64,000 nt of DNA from Agarophyton chilense (taxonomy: Eukaryota; Rhodophyta; Florideophyceae; Gracilariales; Gracilariaceae), in NCBI GenBank assembly GCA_030374765.1, contig JARGXX010000097.1, positions 310,001-374,000 of the forward strand. Reading direction: 5' to 3'. The position numbers and the translations under genes were made by a program. Shown here one piece after another: positions 23,948 through 36,022 of this stretch. Below the pieces are notes generated by a model, which was not told the origin of the DNA, did not search any database, and saw only the letters and a list, made by a program, of their open reading frames with translations. Within the stretch, counting starts at the first letter, position 1. Each line of letters opens with the position of its first letter.

Positions 23948-26172
23948 ATGCATCACCGTCTCATTCACATACTGAATCTTCCCATCCTTTTCCATCCTAG
24001 CATCATACACAATACACTCCTCCAGCACTTTCACCGCAATTCCATTCCTGAAGTACAAATCCCACTCATCAAATCTCCTGAACTTCGAAAGAGCCCTCGA
24101 CCCCAAAAACATCAGATCTTCAATCTGGCGCATGCTCCTTGCCGATATCATTCTCGTCCTATCCTCATGCCCCACCCCAAACTTCTCTCGCGCCTGTTCC
24201 ATCTGCTTCTTCAGTTCCATTTCTAGCTCCGTGCCCTCCTGCAACTTCATACGCCCTGCAATCAAGTCATATCCGAGCAGCCCAAACAGTCGGTCATGTG
24301 CACGCCGCTTCCGTATACTCACCCCATGACTCTGCGTCTATCTCATCCGCTTTCTCAAACACATATCCTCACTCACATCCTCAACACACTCTTCCTTCCT
24401 CCCTGCGGTCGTTTTGGACTCCTACTATTTTTTTCCACCTCCGTGCCCACAACATACTTCAGGAACCGATCGCTTCCCACTTGAAATGACGGCGGGTACG
24501 CCCTGATCTCCGTCGCCATCTAAAACGAACAATTCCGTACTATCTCGTTCAGTCCTACCACAAAGAAACTCTTGTCATTTTACTCCCCTCCCGTCTCACT
24601 CCGATTCATCCAAGTTCTCGAAACCATCTTCGTTTTAATGCATAGCTCCGATGTCTCCAGTTTTGCAAAATGTAGAATCCTGTCATAAACATACCTTGTA
24701 AATCCATAGAAGCTCTCCTGTACTCCAATGTCATACTTACGTCGTGTCTCCAGCACCCCCGATCCACGCCCTTTCCCTCCCCTTTTCAGAGTGTTCAACA
24801 CTTCACTCAAGCTGTCCACAAACACATTCTATCCACTCACCTCCCCCCACATTCTATCCACTTCCTTCTGTTTCAACTTCAGACTCACCATCAAACTATA
24901 GTATTCCTCTTTCACCTTACTCACCTCTCCTTTCAAAACATTCACCTTCTCAACCAAAGCACTACGTGGTAACATACTTACATCCTCCTCCAAAGCCTCT
25001 GCTCCTTCTTTCTCGTTCTCTGTAACAGATCGTCCTCTTGCGCTCTCAACTCTCCCTTTGTCAACCATCGCAGTCCTCCCCGCCAATGCCGATACACTTC
25101 TCGTTCTTTTCACATGCACGCCATCTGGAGTCTCCGATCTACTTCTAGCGCCAACCCCCTCTTCTCCATCAGACGCACTTACAAAATGCTCTCCCACAAC
25201 ACGAAACCCTTCATCCCTTTCATCTGTTACTACGTTATCATGTTCCACTTCTCTTGGTCGCCGTGCTTCTATTCCTCGCCGTGTTTCTCGTCCTCCCGTA
25301 GATTCTCTCCTGAACTCTATTTCTACCGCGGTTTTCTTGCGATGCGAATTATTCCTCGCGACCCTGGCTTCGTACTAAAACCTTTCTTCTAATAGGACGG
25401 GTGTTCAATCCTGTTCTTCTTCGGTTGTGCGTGAAATCCCTGAGCGATCAGCTTGGCATCTGGTCTCAGCTCCAGTAACCGTCTCGGTATCACCCGCAAC
25501 CTCTTTTTCCTTTGGTATGGTACGGTGTGATGTTGCTATCCTTCGCCTCGAAACTCCTCATCGTATTACCTGTGTCTCCTGTCGCCTTTCCCAACCGTTT
25601 GCGCCGATTGTCGACTGCCCTTCCGGTTCTTTCCAACCTACTACTATTATTACATCCTCAATCTCTTCATTCATTGCATCTGTTCATGGCTCAACTAGCG
25701 TGTTCTCTTTCTTCACCGGTTAATTAGCTTTCCTTACCTCTCGTACACCATAACGGCGTTTTCTAGAAGTTTTGTTCTTCCGGCAACTTCCACGTCCTCC
25801 TCACACAGTATCCACGCTCATAACTTCTGTTTTTCCGTACTGCATTGCATGCACCTTCTCAACGCCCACCGTTCGTTTTCATGTCGCTTTCCTGCCATTG
25901 TTGATGTTTGGATTCGCGTAAATCTCCTCACTTACCGTTTCCTCCGAACAACCGCCATCATGCGCCCGTTTACGACCCTCACACTCTTTAGCCACTTCTC
26001 GGCGGCCCTTCTCTACAGCCGCCAGCGCCACCACTCCCCCTCCCGGTGTGACGGTGCTGGAACTTGCGTTCTCCGCACATATACGGTGTAGCTGACGCTT
26101 GCTTTCTCTTCGACGCCATCCGATGTTCCCAACGGTAGCCGTGGAAGCAGTTCCAGAGCCGACTACGGCCAA
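23948..26172 (-). pseudogene. Second gene of the DNA transposon: charged coiled-coil protein
   Basis: On the minus strand the purine-rich sense strand gives frames at 26,172-25,879, about 25,730-25,390, 25,248-24,829, 24,825-24,580 and 24,322-23,950. The first two thirds are arginine/glutamate-rich and disordered (for example VTDERDEGFRVVGEHF). Then comes a heptad-like segment (LVEKVNVLKGEVSKVKEEYY) and a more globular C-terminal part (YGFTRYVYDRILHFAKLETS; FLGSRALSKFRRFDEWDLYF). A stop at 24,828-24,826 separates two frames in the same phase; the local GAG|GTGAGT would also fit a splice donor. No family is recognised. Its place next to the transposase suggests an accessory DNA-binding or regulatory protein, as many CACTA-type elements have. 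Confidence 0.4.
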
Positions 26173-26332
26173 CTGTTAAAATATCACGTCCCTTGGATTT
26201 CGCGAAAAAAGCAGAATATTGCAGGAATGGAAAACTGTAAACAGTTTCCCGCCACTGAAACTGACTATCAAATTTGGCTCCGTTGTTCAGAAAACAGAAC
26301 GGACATTTCGGTCTGCGGAAGGGTTTCTCGCT

Positions 26333-27154
26333 TCAGAAACTATCGACGGACCCATTCGCCTCATCAAGGCTCGCTCGAACACCTCGCGCATCAAAGACTC
26401 CTCCTCCGCCCAAACACAGTGCTGGGCTGTCTTGACAGTTTCGCAGATTCAGATCTAGTGAGGTCCAGTGTTGGTTTCCAGTCTGCTCTGGTCTGCTGCC
26501 TGCGCGTTGGTAATGCGTTATCCAAAATGCCCGTCCGTCTCGGAGGATTCCTGGTGAAATATCTCCACCTCTTATTAAGTCTAACTTGCTCTTCTTCGCC
26601 TCTTTTCTTTCGCGCATTGACCTCAAATTCTTATTTGTAATTACGGCCAATGCACATTTGCAACAGAACATGTGTGCGCATGGAAAAAGAGCTAGACTTG
26701 AAAACGTATCCCAACCCTCAAGAAATATCGGACATAATCGGAAATTCTCAATCTCGGTCTTTCCATGGTCACTTGAAGCACTGCCTTCAACACCAGGACG
26801 AAGGTTATGAATCAGCAGACATCGTTCATAACACGAGTTACTGTAAAAATGAACTAGCTTGTGTATTGTTAAGAAGCCTCGGGCATATGTGCCGTCACTG
26901 CTTGTCACCGTCTTCGTCGTACACTCCGCTCTCAGCGTGTTCTTAACGCTTATGGGCGCGCTGCAGAGTGCAGCGGCGTGTCTGCTAATCTTGAACTTTC
27001 TGCACGCCATTAGCTCCGTGCCGAGACGCGTGTCTATCGACGAGGGGCGCGTCATGACAGCGCACTTCGGAAAGCCGCCCATAATTCGTAACGCCGATAT
27101 GATCCGCACGTTGGGGGCTTTCTCAGTGCAGCACATGCAGATGGAGTCATTCAT
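26333..27154 (-). pseudogene. RING-finger-like ORF
   Basis: A 273-residue minus-strand frame. Near 26,650-26,730 it reads RLCPIFLEGWDTFSSLALFP then CAHMFCCKCALAVI, close to the RING (C3HC4) pattern C-P-I-C ... L.PC.H.FC..C of E3 ubiquitin ligases. The second cysteine of CPIC is a phenylalanine (TTT in place of TGT) and the closing C..C pair is not seen downstream, where the frame turns into low-complexity text. The upstream part (MNDSICMCCTEKAPNVRI) has another C..CC cluster. Most likely a decayed gene copy or one exon of a split gene. The TTG/ATG start is uncertain. Confidence 0.35.
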
Positions 27155-27578
27155 GGCTGGAGTTTGTGAAAGCCACGGGGAAGTGGTGGAGAAGTACGCT
27201 AAACTTGCTTCTGGCGTGGTTGAAAACGGTGCATCGCGTGGTCAGTGCCCTGAATGAGCCCGATTTTTTGAAGACGCCTAGCACTATGTTTTTCTCCTTC
27301 TTTCTTCCGATACCCGACAACACATCAGTTCTATTTGTTGAAAAATCGAAGGATAGAGTTACGATCGAACATGAGATCCAGCAAAGGCGACCTGCAGCTT
27401 GTTTTCACCAGCTTTTCTTTCCGCAGAGAATCCTCTTTCCTTCACAACACTACTCAATTAGCGAAGTCTGGTTCGAGCGTTCTGTGAAAATTCAAAACGC
27501 GCCGTACAGTCGGACCAAAAACCGATAACCACTTGGACCTAGGTATCGCAATTTTGAAACTTTAGCTTTCCATCTGCT

Positions 27579-29593
27579 TCATCGCATGTCAGCTTCACGC
27601 GCGTTCCCTTTTCCTACTTGTCTCCATCCCTGACCGCAGATTCGTTTCATCAACACCATGAGTCCTGAAAGTGTATCGAAGACTTGAATTGAGAAAATAT
27701 ATGGTGGTAAGTCTGTGTGAATTCGTCTTTGACCGAAGCTTCTAACAAGCCGGTGTTCCCCGTCATCCAGTGATACGGTAGACGCAAAAGACAGATCACG
27801 GTCTTTCAAAAACTAGTTAGAGCCTTTCAATTGGTCTCTCTTGGCCTGCAACATTACAATTGAATGTTGTCGTTGGCCTAGGTCAGACGTTCTCATACAT
27901 TTCGATCGAAGGTGTCTTCGTAATTGTTCCTGACTCAAACTCATACCAGGAGTGACTGCCGATAGTCTACGGCTAGCGAAACTTTTCCTATCCAATTCCA
28001 TATCGCTCTCAACTCTAGAACGATCGTTGGTGGGCAGAGTCGTCGAATAATTCAATGCACCAACTGAACTGGAACAGAAGGTTCGATGAGATGAGCGTGC
28101 ATGCTCTCCATGTGGATGCTTCAGATCTCTGGAGAACTTCTTCTTCGAATGATGACTGACTCTTGTTGAAAATCTACTATTCTCTTGCTCATCACGCATG
28201 TCTATATATATATCCCAGTCCCAGTGCGTCGGTCCCAACCAGCATCATTCTTTGTTTGATGTGGGTTTTCTATATTCCTATAGTAATCGCAATCATTTTT
28301 TTCTGCGTCCTTCGAACAATGCCATTCCAAGATTGGTGAGAAAATTACAAATTTCGCCACAGGGCACAACCGCTCGCGGTGAACTGTAGACTTGCTCAAA
28401 GAATAATAGGAGTCACTATCGCTTTCCTAAAGATCGTCTATCTTTGAGGTGTTTGCCACTAGACATGATTCCAAAGTTGGTTCAAATACTTTCATCTTCT
28501 CGCCGATGGAAGATCTAGCACGTTTGTGGCATGAAGCAGGTTCAAGGACCCTCTCGGAGAATCAATCTGTTCAATTGCAAACGTTTTCTGTACGCTAACC
28601 GAACTAGGAAAACAGAAGTCGTGTTTCTGTGTTTTGCGTCTCAGATTCCTCTCCGCAGTCTGATGATACAGATCATATAACCTTTCTTTCAATTGACTTC
28701 TTTGCTGAATGAAACGAACAAAGATATCCGAAGTCAGAACTTCATCCTCAACCGATTCACTTCCCGGTATGAGGACGTTTTCCGCGATTTCTTCCTCTGC
28801 AAGTTGAGTCTTCCAAGTCAGCAATAATGAATGACAGGCCTGGAGTTCATCCCCTCGAATATATGTGCTTCGGGCTTGATACTTCTAAGGAGGTGCAGCA
28901 TCCCTTATGATTCTGGTTTCCTATACATCAATAAGGCGTAACATTTCGCTTCGCTAGGAGGCCGGCATAGAATTCTTTTGGAGAGTGCTGTCCTGAAATT
29001 CATTTTCTAAGATATGTTTTTTGCGTTTCTTGATATCGTTGCGAACGCACCTCAACGAGATTGAAGACGAATTTTGGGGAAATGCTTCTTCAGTAGGACT
29101 GGAAAAGTAAAGGCTGTATTCACACCATTTCCTGGCACTAAGAGCCATACTAATTGTCTATGGTAGACTGCTAATTGATTGCAACGTTTCCACGTCTTCG
29201 CTAGGTCTCTCTTGTGCTGGCCTATGAGTGACAGTACTCGAGACAGATATATTCGCTTTGGATTAATTGAAACTGAGAGAAGCCATTGATGCGTGAAGCC
29301 TGAACGCTATTGTGATTAACATACTTCTCAATATCGCTTGCTCTATATCACAAGACGAAGATTGCGAAGAGTACACCATCACCAGACACTCCCCTTTCCA
29401 GGCTGTCGGTGTGACGGGAAGGGCCGCTTTGTGAAAGATGGAAGGCTAGCAACTCTGCACTGTGCACCAATATGCCAGTGTTGGAGGTTTGTGCGCGCAT
29501 AACGGCAGCCACGGGGGATAAGATAGAATGGCAGTGTGAGGTGGATGTGGAAGCCTCATCGTGAGAGCGTAAAGAAAAGAGTTCTTCCTTCAT
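27579..29593 (-). other. Cluster of unrecognised minus-strand ORFs
   Basis: Minus-strand frames at 29,593-29,348, 29,148-28,954, 28,824-28,492, 28,238-27,813 and 27,809-27,579 read as protein-like, rather hydrophilic text: SRKWCEYSLYFSSPTEEAF; EIAENVLIPGSESVEDEVLT; then FVRFIQQRSQLKERLYDLYH (helical); then MSLSQEQLRRHLRSKCMRTS. They could be exons of one gene about 2 kb long or pieces of a decayed one. The plus-strand frames overlapping them look like shadows. No family is recognised and no promoter or poly(A) site could be fixed. Confidence 0.3.
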
Positions 29594-30145
29594 TAACCGT
29601 GCAGATGGGCAGCATCACCGAGATGATGATCCCAAGATCAAAATTTCGTCAAAACGTTCCTGCTTTGGAGAGTGTGGTTACGGGAAATTATGAAATAGCC
29701 GATTTTCATTGGAGCAAAAGGTTTGAAAAATGGTTACGCAATTTTTCATCATTGTTTTGAGTAGAAGGGAAGATGGGACTATCCACACCCATTCACTCCG
29801 TACTGTACTATCAAGTGGTTTACGATTCCGTGCTTATCGTTTCGAGAAAGTACAAAGCGAGTAGACGAAGCCCTACTCGGCATCGGCTTGACTACCGCTC
29901 AGCGGTAATATTACTTCCTCGGCACCAAACACTTGGAGTGAGGCTGTTCTTTCCCAACTATTGTCATTTGACAGCCCTTCATTTGTTAATCTGGATCTCT
30001 ATATCTCATTTCAAAATTGGACAGCTTTTGAAGCTTACGATCAGTTCATCTTGGAAATCTGCATCACAAGGCTTTTCTGAAAAACCGTTTCGCGGGTTCC
30101 ATGAGACTATGTTATTGTTCCAGAGTACTGTTATCGGTTTGAATC

Positions 30146-30406
30146 ATGGTTATCTATTATGCTGAAATCGAAAAGAAAACATGTCGAGTTGGAAATGGGG
30201 TCCTTGGAGATCAGGCCGCACACAGTTGCATCAAGTGCATAAAAGGAATTCACGCCATTTGTAGGAGTCCACTTTCTGTTGAATTGCTGACGGAATATGT
30301 CTCAGGAAGAGATCCTGAGGAGAGGAGACTCTGCACTTCCTGTCTATCTGATGAAATAAAACTGAAAACCAGCAGAAGCGCTCACGCTGGCATGCAAGAA
30401 AAATAA
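30146..30406 (+). CDS. Small PHD-like zinc-finger ORF
   Basis: An 86-residue frame with the pattern C-I-K-C-x4-H-x2-C ... C-x2-C: HSCIKCIKGIHAICRSPLS, then EERRLCTSCLSDE. This is the second half of a PHD-type finger; only one cysteine (TCRVGNG) is present where the first pair is expected. Similar fingers occur in chromatin proteins and near the ends of some MULE-type transposase genes. Whether it stands alone, is an exon, or is a transposon remnant cannot be told. Confidence 0.35.
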   Translation: MVIYYAEIEKKTCRVGNGVLGDQAAHSCIKCIKGIHAICRSPLSVELLTEYVSGRDPEERRLCTSCLSDEIKLKTSRSAHAGMQEK

Positions 30407-30969
30407 CTTTCGCATGCTGAAGCCTTGGAATCAGAATTGATAATTTCCAACGCGTTACATGGTGCTCAAACGTCGCGAAGCTGAATTTCTGATATCCGTG
30501 AGGGTACAGTTGTGCCTAATGCGCTGAGCTCATAGAAAATTATCATATCTTCAATTGCGCCAGAAAACATTACTTCACTTCGTTACGAAAAAGCCCTATA
30601 TCTTACGCACACGATCACAGTAGGAACTAGACATTTTCAGGGCTCTGCTTAATCATATACTACTCTTGGTGAGAAAGCACTGGAATTATATCAGCCTTTG
30701 TGTGATGATTTCTTTTGCGCATTGAGTGACTCATGAATTCGTTCTGTGTTAGTGACGAATAGGGAAAAGGTATGCAATTCCACAGCCAAAAACAGAGATA
30801 AACATAATCGACATGCCAAGAAACGTTATTAGCTACGTAAGTCCCAGGAACGCGGGGTTGAACAGCCTTTGAGTGTACATAACCAGGAAATTTTGAAGCA
30901 CAGAGTTGTTGATGATAATGAATGTCCGTCGAAGAGTGAGGGCTTATAAAAAGTACAAACTGTGAAACT

Positions 30970-31528
30970 TGACGCTGAATTTACGCAGTACTACCATTCG
31001 TTTTCATCTAAGACCACTGGTACTTAGAAAGGGACTTTTATTAGGATTCATAAAACTAGAAATGGAGAGCGAAGAATCGTTGGTTCTTTTATATCTAATG
31101 TTACTCACAATGGCTATCCGATGCTGTACAAATATGAGCACAACCGTTAGCAGTGAATATGAAGGGTGGCTCATATGCTTATTTGGCATTCATTGTTGGG
31201 CATCGGTGGTTTTCTCGGACTTAATGCTGTTCAAGGTGCGCTAGAACTTGTTTCTTTGGTAATCGATACTCTCATATCAATACGTGAGCGTCTTGAGGAC
31301 CAGGCGTCAAAATTTGCGATCGAAAAACTGAGACAAGCTTATCAAGTGGTCATGAATGCTCGAAGAGAATCTCAAAGCGCTTCAGGGCATTCGCGAGATC
31401 CGTTGTTTGAAGCGAAGACACTGATTGGGTTAGCAACAAACGGAATAGGTCGTTTTGGGGTTTGCGTGCAATTATGTATTCCCGTTCTAGATTCGCTCGT
31501 CGACGGCAGATTTACAACAATATTTTAA
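30970..31528 (+). other. Unrecognised helical ORF
   Basis: A frame at 31,166-31,528 gives about 120 residues with a long amphipathic helix (LVIDTLISIRERLEDQASKF then AIEKLRQAYQVVMNARRESQ) and hydrophobic ends. A second frame at 30,969-31,244 overlaps its start. Nothing recognised. Coding is plausible from the text but not proven. Confidence 0.25.
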
Positions 31529-31529
31529 C

Positions 31530-32800
31530 TCTTGTAGCAATTGCGGCCGGATATGTGACACAGGGGTGTCACAACGCATCGATTTCGAAATAATGCTTTG
31601 CTGAGGGCTGAAAAAGTTTCGTAGAAGCTCGAGATACGATTTGGTGTCTGTTGCGGTTGAGTACGACTGAAAGGATGTTTTGATATATGTGAAGTGACAG
31701 ATGTCTGCCCTAATTAGTGATTTCGGTGCACGCAACGGCAAAAGGGCGAGATGGTGGCGATGAGGGGGAGTAAGCAGCGAGGTATGAAGTTGAATTTAAC
31801 CTATTGGGAACGCGCCGCTCGGATGGTAAATGCCACGTTGGAAGTAGACGACGGAAGACGGAGATAGCTGGGCATGAAGAGCCACTACCTCTAGCTTTAG
31901 CGCCCGGTATCCCCGACGTGGCCATTCGCCGCGCTTAGTGCCGAGTTAGATGCTGGCGTAGCGTAGGCAAAGGGGGCAGATGAGCGGAAGTAGGCGTGAA
32001 TATACGCGGTGGGTAGGCTTGGTAAGCGATAAAGGGGCCATGGGGGCTTTGGGGAAAGGTGTTTGAATAATTTGCGCCCCAGCCTGTGAACCGCGCCACC
32101 GCAGCATACAGCACCCGAGCAATGCAGAACCCTTTTATGAAAGCCTCTTGGGGTTTTTGGCTTCAGCTGTGTGACAGCCTTATTTTTGCAGTAGGCATTT
32201 CCATCCGATACTCTTCCCAGTAACTTTAGGGACAGTTCCGTCGACTTTTTGAGCAACCTTAGGCGGCGAACTGCTTGGCCTGCCTTTTGAAAACTTCGCG
32301 GCTCTGATTTGGTTGACTGCACCTTGTTAATAAACAGTATTGTGCATCATGAGATTCGAAGTAGCCGGGACTGGTATGAGTGGTGGTCTCGGCGCACCAT
32401 TACCAAGAAGTTGTCAACCCTTTTTGTCTTTATGGTTTCGAAGAGCGCGTAACGTCGTTTTCCCCATGGCAGGGTTGAAGGAAGAAACGACCTATACTGC
32501 TTTGTAGATTTATTTGGCACGAGTGAAACCAGGATAATGAGTCCCTCGGTCGTTTCTTGTGCGTGTCTCAACAAACCAATCGAATCAAGAGGCAAGCATA
32601 GAGTATATTTCCATCACTGACGGCGGCCTACATCGAGGCAACATACGGCTCTTTTGGACGTTTCTCAGCGTAGTAACGATATGTTGGGAACCGATATCGA
32701 ATTGGCTCTTGATCGCTGGGTAGCAGGTTTGGAATTCGCCGTTTCGAGAGGAGCAAGTGCTCACTGAATTATTCGAGCCTTATTTTTGGCTTAGCTTGAT
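31530..32800 (-). other. Unrecognised minus-strand ORFs
   Basis: Minus-strand frames at 32,595-32,347 and 32,322-31,897 read as basic, protein-like text: LRHAQETTEGLIILVSLVPN then KRVDNFLVMVRRDHHSYQS; and AVRRLRLLKKSTELSLKLLG. The second ends in alanine/serine-rich text. A third at 31,925-31,710 overlaps the second. They could be parts of one gene. No family recognised. Confidence 0.25.
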
Positions 32801-32809
32801 GTTGTCTGT

Positions 32810-35355
32810 TTGGAAGAAGCGGAAAATGTCGCAGATGAGGTAGAAGAGGTAGAAGAGCGAGATGAAGGAGAAAAAAGAGATGAGAGAGACGAAGGAGTCG
32901 ATGGGGATGAAGGAGACGATGGGAACCACAGAAGCCAGGAAGAAGAAGAAGAAAAGCGTAACGAGGGAGCAGCGCGAAAAGATGATGAATAGCGAAACTA
33001 TGCTAAAGAGCGAGACGACGATGAAGAGCGAAATGATGTAGAAGAGCGAAACGAGGGAAAGGAGATAGAAAAATTAGAGGAGAAAGCTGATGAGAAAGAA
33101 AGAAATGCGTAGAATGAACGTCTTTATGAGAATATTGTTGAATTCACAAGCAAGCCATATGAAAATGCCAAGGACGAATTGCAGGATAAAGAAGCAAAGC
33201 ACGTTGAGCTCGGGAACAAGGTCGATGGAAAAACAGAAGGAATTATGTTGGAGAGAGCAGGAAAGGAACCGTCGGTCGACGCGTCGAAAAGTGATTCAAT
33301 GAATCTAGAAGAAGCCCTGAGAAATCAAACGAACGCGGGAAAATCCGAGCGGAAAGTTTCACCTGCAGTGGGTGAAAGAGAGAAGTAAGGGGCATAAGAC
33401 GATGTTATGGCGCAGGGCGAAGATGTTAAGGGTGGAGAGCGTGAGAACATCCCATCCTCAACGGCAGGTGTCAAGAAGGCAGAAATCACAGACTCCGAAC
33501 AACCTTCGGTTGGAAGAAAAGCGACTGTGGACATGGAGTTCCATGTCAAAGCTCAGGTCGAGCATAAGAGCGAAGCACCTCGCCAAGATGCGACAGGCGA
33601 ACATTTTGAAGGCGAATTGAAAAGTTTTTGCGATACGGCCGTGGCAAATTCTGGTGGTCACGCAGATGGAACCTAGGTCTCTGAAATTATCCCAGAAGAT
33701 ATGGATACATCCGCTGAGGAGACGGCCATCGTAGGAGAACGTCGAAATGAGAATGGTTCAGCGGACAAAGCCACTTCGGCAACAGTGTAGGGTGCGGGTC
33801 CGCGTTCTCTTGAACTACTCTTTGAACACGATGATCCAATGAAAGCCGAGAACGAAGAGTCCAAAGTAGGAAAAGACGAGTCGCCCGCCATAGTGACGCG
33901 GGTGAGGCAAGCTGATGCAGTTCAAGACTGTGATTTGAAACACGAGGATGCGAAGGAATCTAAGAATACAGAGGAGCAAGAACACGAAGATGCTGACTTC
34001 GATGAACACGATGATATGAAAGGGAACCGTATCGATGCGAACATGGAACTTACAGAGGAAGAAATAAATTCATAAGATGCGTACGGAGGGAGAAAAAGAT
34101 TCAGTGCCTCTGATAAGCACAAAACGCAGTGGAATTGTCTCAAGGCTTACAACCGATGATCAGACGGCGGATGTACCAGTTCTTGATGCGGTACAAGAAG
34201 TAGGACACTCAGAAATGCAGCGTGAGAGCAATGAAGCCGTGGACATGGATAAAAGCACCGACTACGAAGGCACAAATGAACCAACTCAATCAAAAGGGAA
34301 GAATTCTTTCCAGGAATCTTTTTTAACAAAAGACTCTAATTATCAAACATCAATTGCGGCTCTTGTGAAAGATACAAACGAATCAACCCGGAAAAGAGAT
34401 AACGAGTTTGTGACACATGTGCAATCTGGTGGCAATGTATCATACGACTGAGATTAGCTATTAAATGAACCTAACCGCGCCTTTATTTGGGATGCGACCA
34501 CTTGGGTTCCCTAGTCAACCAGTGTCTTTTAAAAGCCCACCTAGTTTCCAACGTACAAGTCTCATTCTTAAAGCCAGATCTTCCATCCCTGCTGCTCATC
34601 GAGGAGCGATTAGAAATGCAGATTTACAAGCACTACCACTCAAAGACAAAAACGCTTCGGATAGTACACCGGCGTTCGCAAATAAAGAGGGCGACGAAGA
34701 GCCGACGGCTGCTAGTTTATCGCAAGAAAAAGGAAACACAGAGCATAACAAGCCATTCTCTGTACAACAGACTCCCAAAAGTGTACAGCTGAAATCCGAC
34801 GGAACAAAGCTTCAAAATCCAGTGTCTGATCTTTTTCTGCATGCACCAACAGCAGATTTGAAGCCACGTAAGCAAACTGGCTCGGAGGAGAAAGTTGCAA
34901 GCAAAGACATTGTCCAGACGGTCGAACCTATACCACCACCATTTACAAATGAATCAGAACAGATATTCGCGCCGCGAGCACTTAATCGGAAGGTCAGGAA
35001 AGATAAGATCACAAAGCCATCTTCAAAGTCATCAGGGAAGAAGGTGACGTTTCGTCTCGGTCAACCACGGGTGGCCGAGAGTGTTAAATCACACGCCCCT
35101 CCGCCTAAACCAGAGAGCACAGCGGCCAGTAAATCTGGATAAGAAGGAATGTTGGAGGAGCAGAAATTGAAGGAAGAACAGAACGACGAAGAATTTATAT
35201 ACGAAGTGAATCATGTTCCCCTTTCGATGCAAATTGGTAATGGAAACCTCAACAAACGGGGTTCGCTTTCCACTCTTCACCTTGCAGTTGCGAAAAGTGG
35301 GGAAGCTAAACTCGACATGCTTAGAATCTCTTTCGGCCTCTCGGAATATTCTTAG
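32810..35355 (+). pseudogene. Broken gene for an acidic then lysine-rich disordered protein
   Basis: From 32,810 the plus strand reads one phase to 34,075 as very acidic text (VEEVEERDEGEKRDERDEG; later DADFDEHDD), with seven in-phase stops (32,990, 33,110, 33,386, 33,395, 33,674, 33,788, 34,073), all TAA or TAG. The protein-like text then moves to a second phase (34,077-34,451) and a third (34,465-35,142, continuing to 35,355). The third part is Lys/Ser/Pro-rich (DKITKPSSKSSGKKVTF). Stops in such text arise easily from GAA/AAG/CAG codons by one change. It looks like a large host or transposon gene for an unstructured nuclear-type protein that has decayed; the family is not recognised. The start in the first phase is TTG, so the true start is unknown. 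Confidence 0.4.
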
Positions 35356-35414
35356 AGTAAGAAAAGTTGCTAACAGGCCCATAATGACTGTAACAGTATT
35401 GACGAACAATAACG

Positions 35415-35660
35415 GAGTGTGCGCAGCTCGCGGATGAATCTGGCGAAAGAGTTTAAAGTCCAATGCCTCAGTTCAGCAGCAGAGGTGCTCTGATGAGGCT
35501 TTTATGTAGTGTTATGCAGCCTAAACAGGCTGCATCTAAAGTAGCCTGAGCCTAATTGAGCAATACCTAAAAGTAGCAACTACCTAATTGGGTCTACAGT
35601 GTTTGGAGTCTGAATCCAGACTCTGGATGAGACCTATGTTCTCATCACACCGAGGAACAC
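35415..35660 (+). repeat. Inverted repeat, left copy
   Basis: Roughly 240 bp matching 38,690-38,930 in opposite orientation at roughly 70-75% by eye. Shared blocks include GTGCGCAGCTC at the outer end, the small hairpin CAGCCT..ACAGGCTGCAT, GCAACTACCTAAT, TTTGGAGTCTGAATCCAGACT and GTTCTCA.CACAC at the inner end. Confidence 0.75.
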
Positions 35661-36022
35661 AGGTTGCGAAGAAATATTTCGTCCATTTGGGACATCATGT
35701 GTATGACAAGTTATTTAAGGCATTCGTAGCCTATTTGAACAGTATTGACCCAGGTCGGCGAACGAGTGCAGAGTCGTCGTTTTCTGTAACCATTGTGGTT
35801 ATGAATGTTTGAGTGTGCTTGAATACGAATTGTTTAGTTTGTATTTATGGTTGCTTGGCAACCGTTTATTTTGTATTTGTATATGTTAAGGTGGTATAGT
35901 CATGTACTTAAGCTACGATATATCGTAGGTGATCGGAGGTCTACTCTGGACAGCACGATCGGAGCTCATAGTCGTTTTCCTAAAAATGTTTCTGTTTTGT
36001 AAGTTCCCCCTATAACTTTTAA

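Larger units (their letters stand above)
8670..26180. mobile_element. Two-gene DNA transposon (tnp2/Plavaka-like), split by gypsy-1
   Basis: A block with strongly pyrimidine-rich plus strand runs from about 8,670 to 12,539 and resumes at 23,943 to about 26,180. Between the halves sits gypsy-1 with its GCAAG target duplication. The left half codes on the plus strand for a tnp2-like transposase with very strong NNC codon use; the right half codes on the minus strand for a charged protein with a coiled coil. Without the insert the element would be about 6.1 kb. Terminal inverted repeats were looked for near 8,670 and 26,180 and not found by eye, so the ends are set by composition and coding only. 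Both genes are broken. Confidence 0.55.

Noticed and set aside
8670-26180. CACTA terminal repeats for the tnp2-like element
   Set aside because: No CACTA or matching inverted ends found by eye at either border, so ends were left open.
32810-34075. A ciliate-like genetic code with TAA/TAG read as sense
   Set aside because: The TAA/TAG stops in the acidic gene are those expected from single changes in Glu/Lys/Gln codons; the protein text also changes phase twice downstream, and neighbouring frames end at ordinary stops. Decay explains it better.
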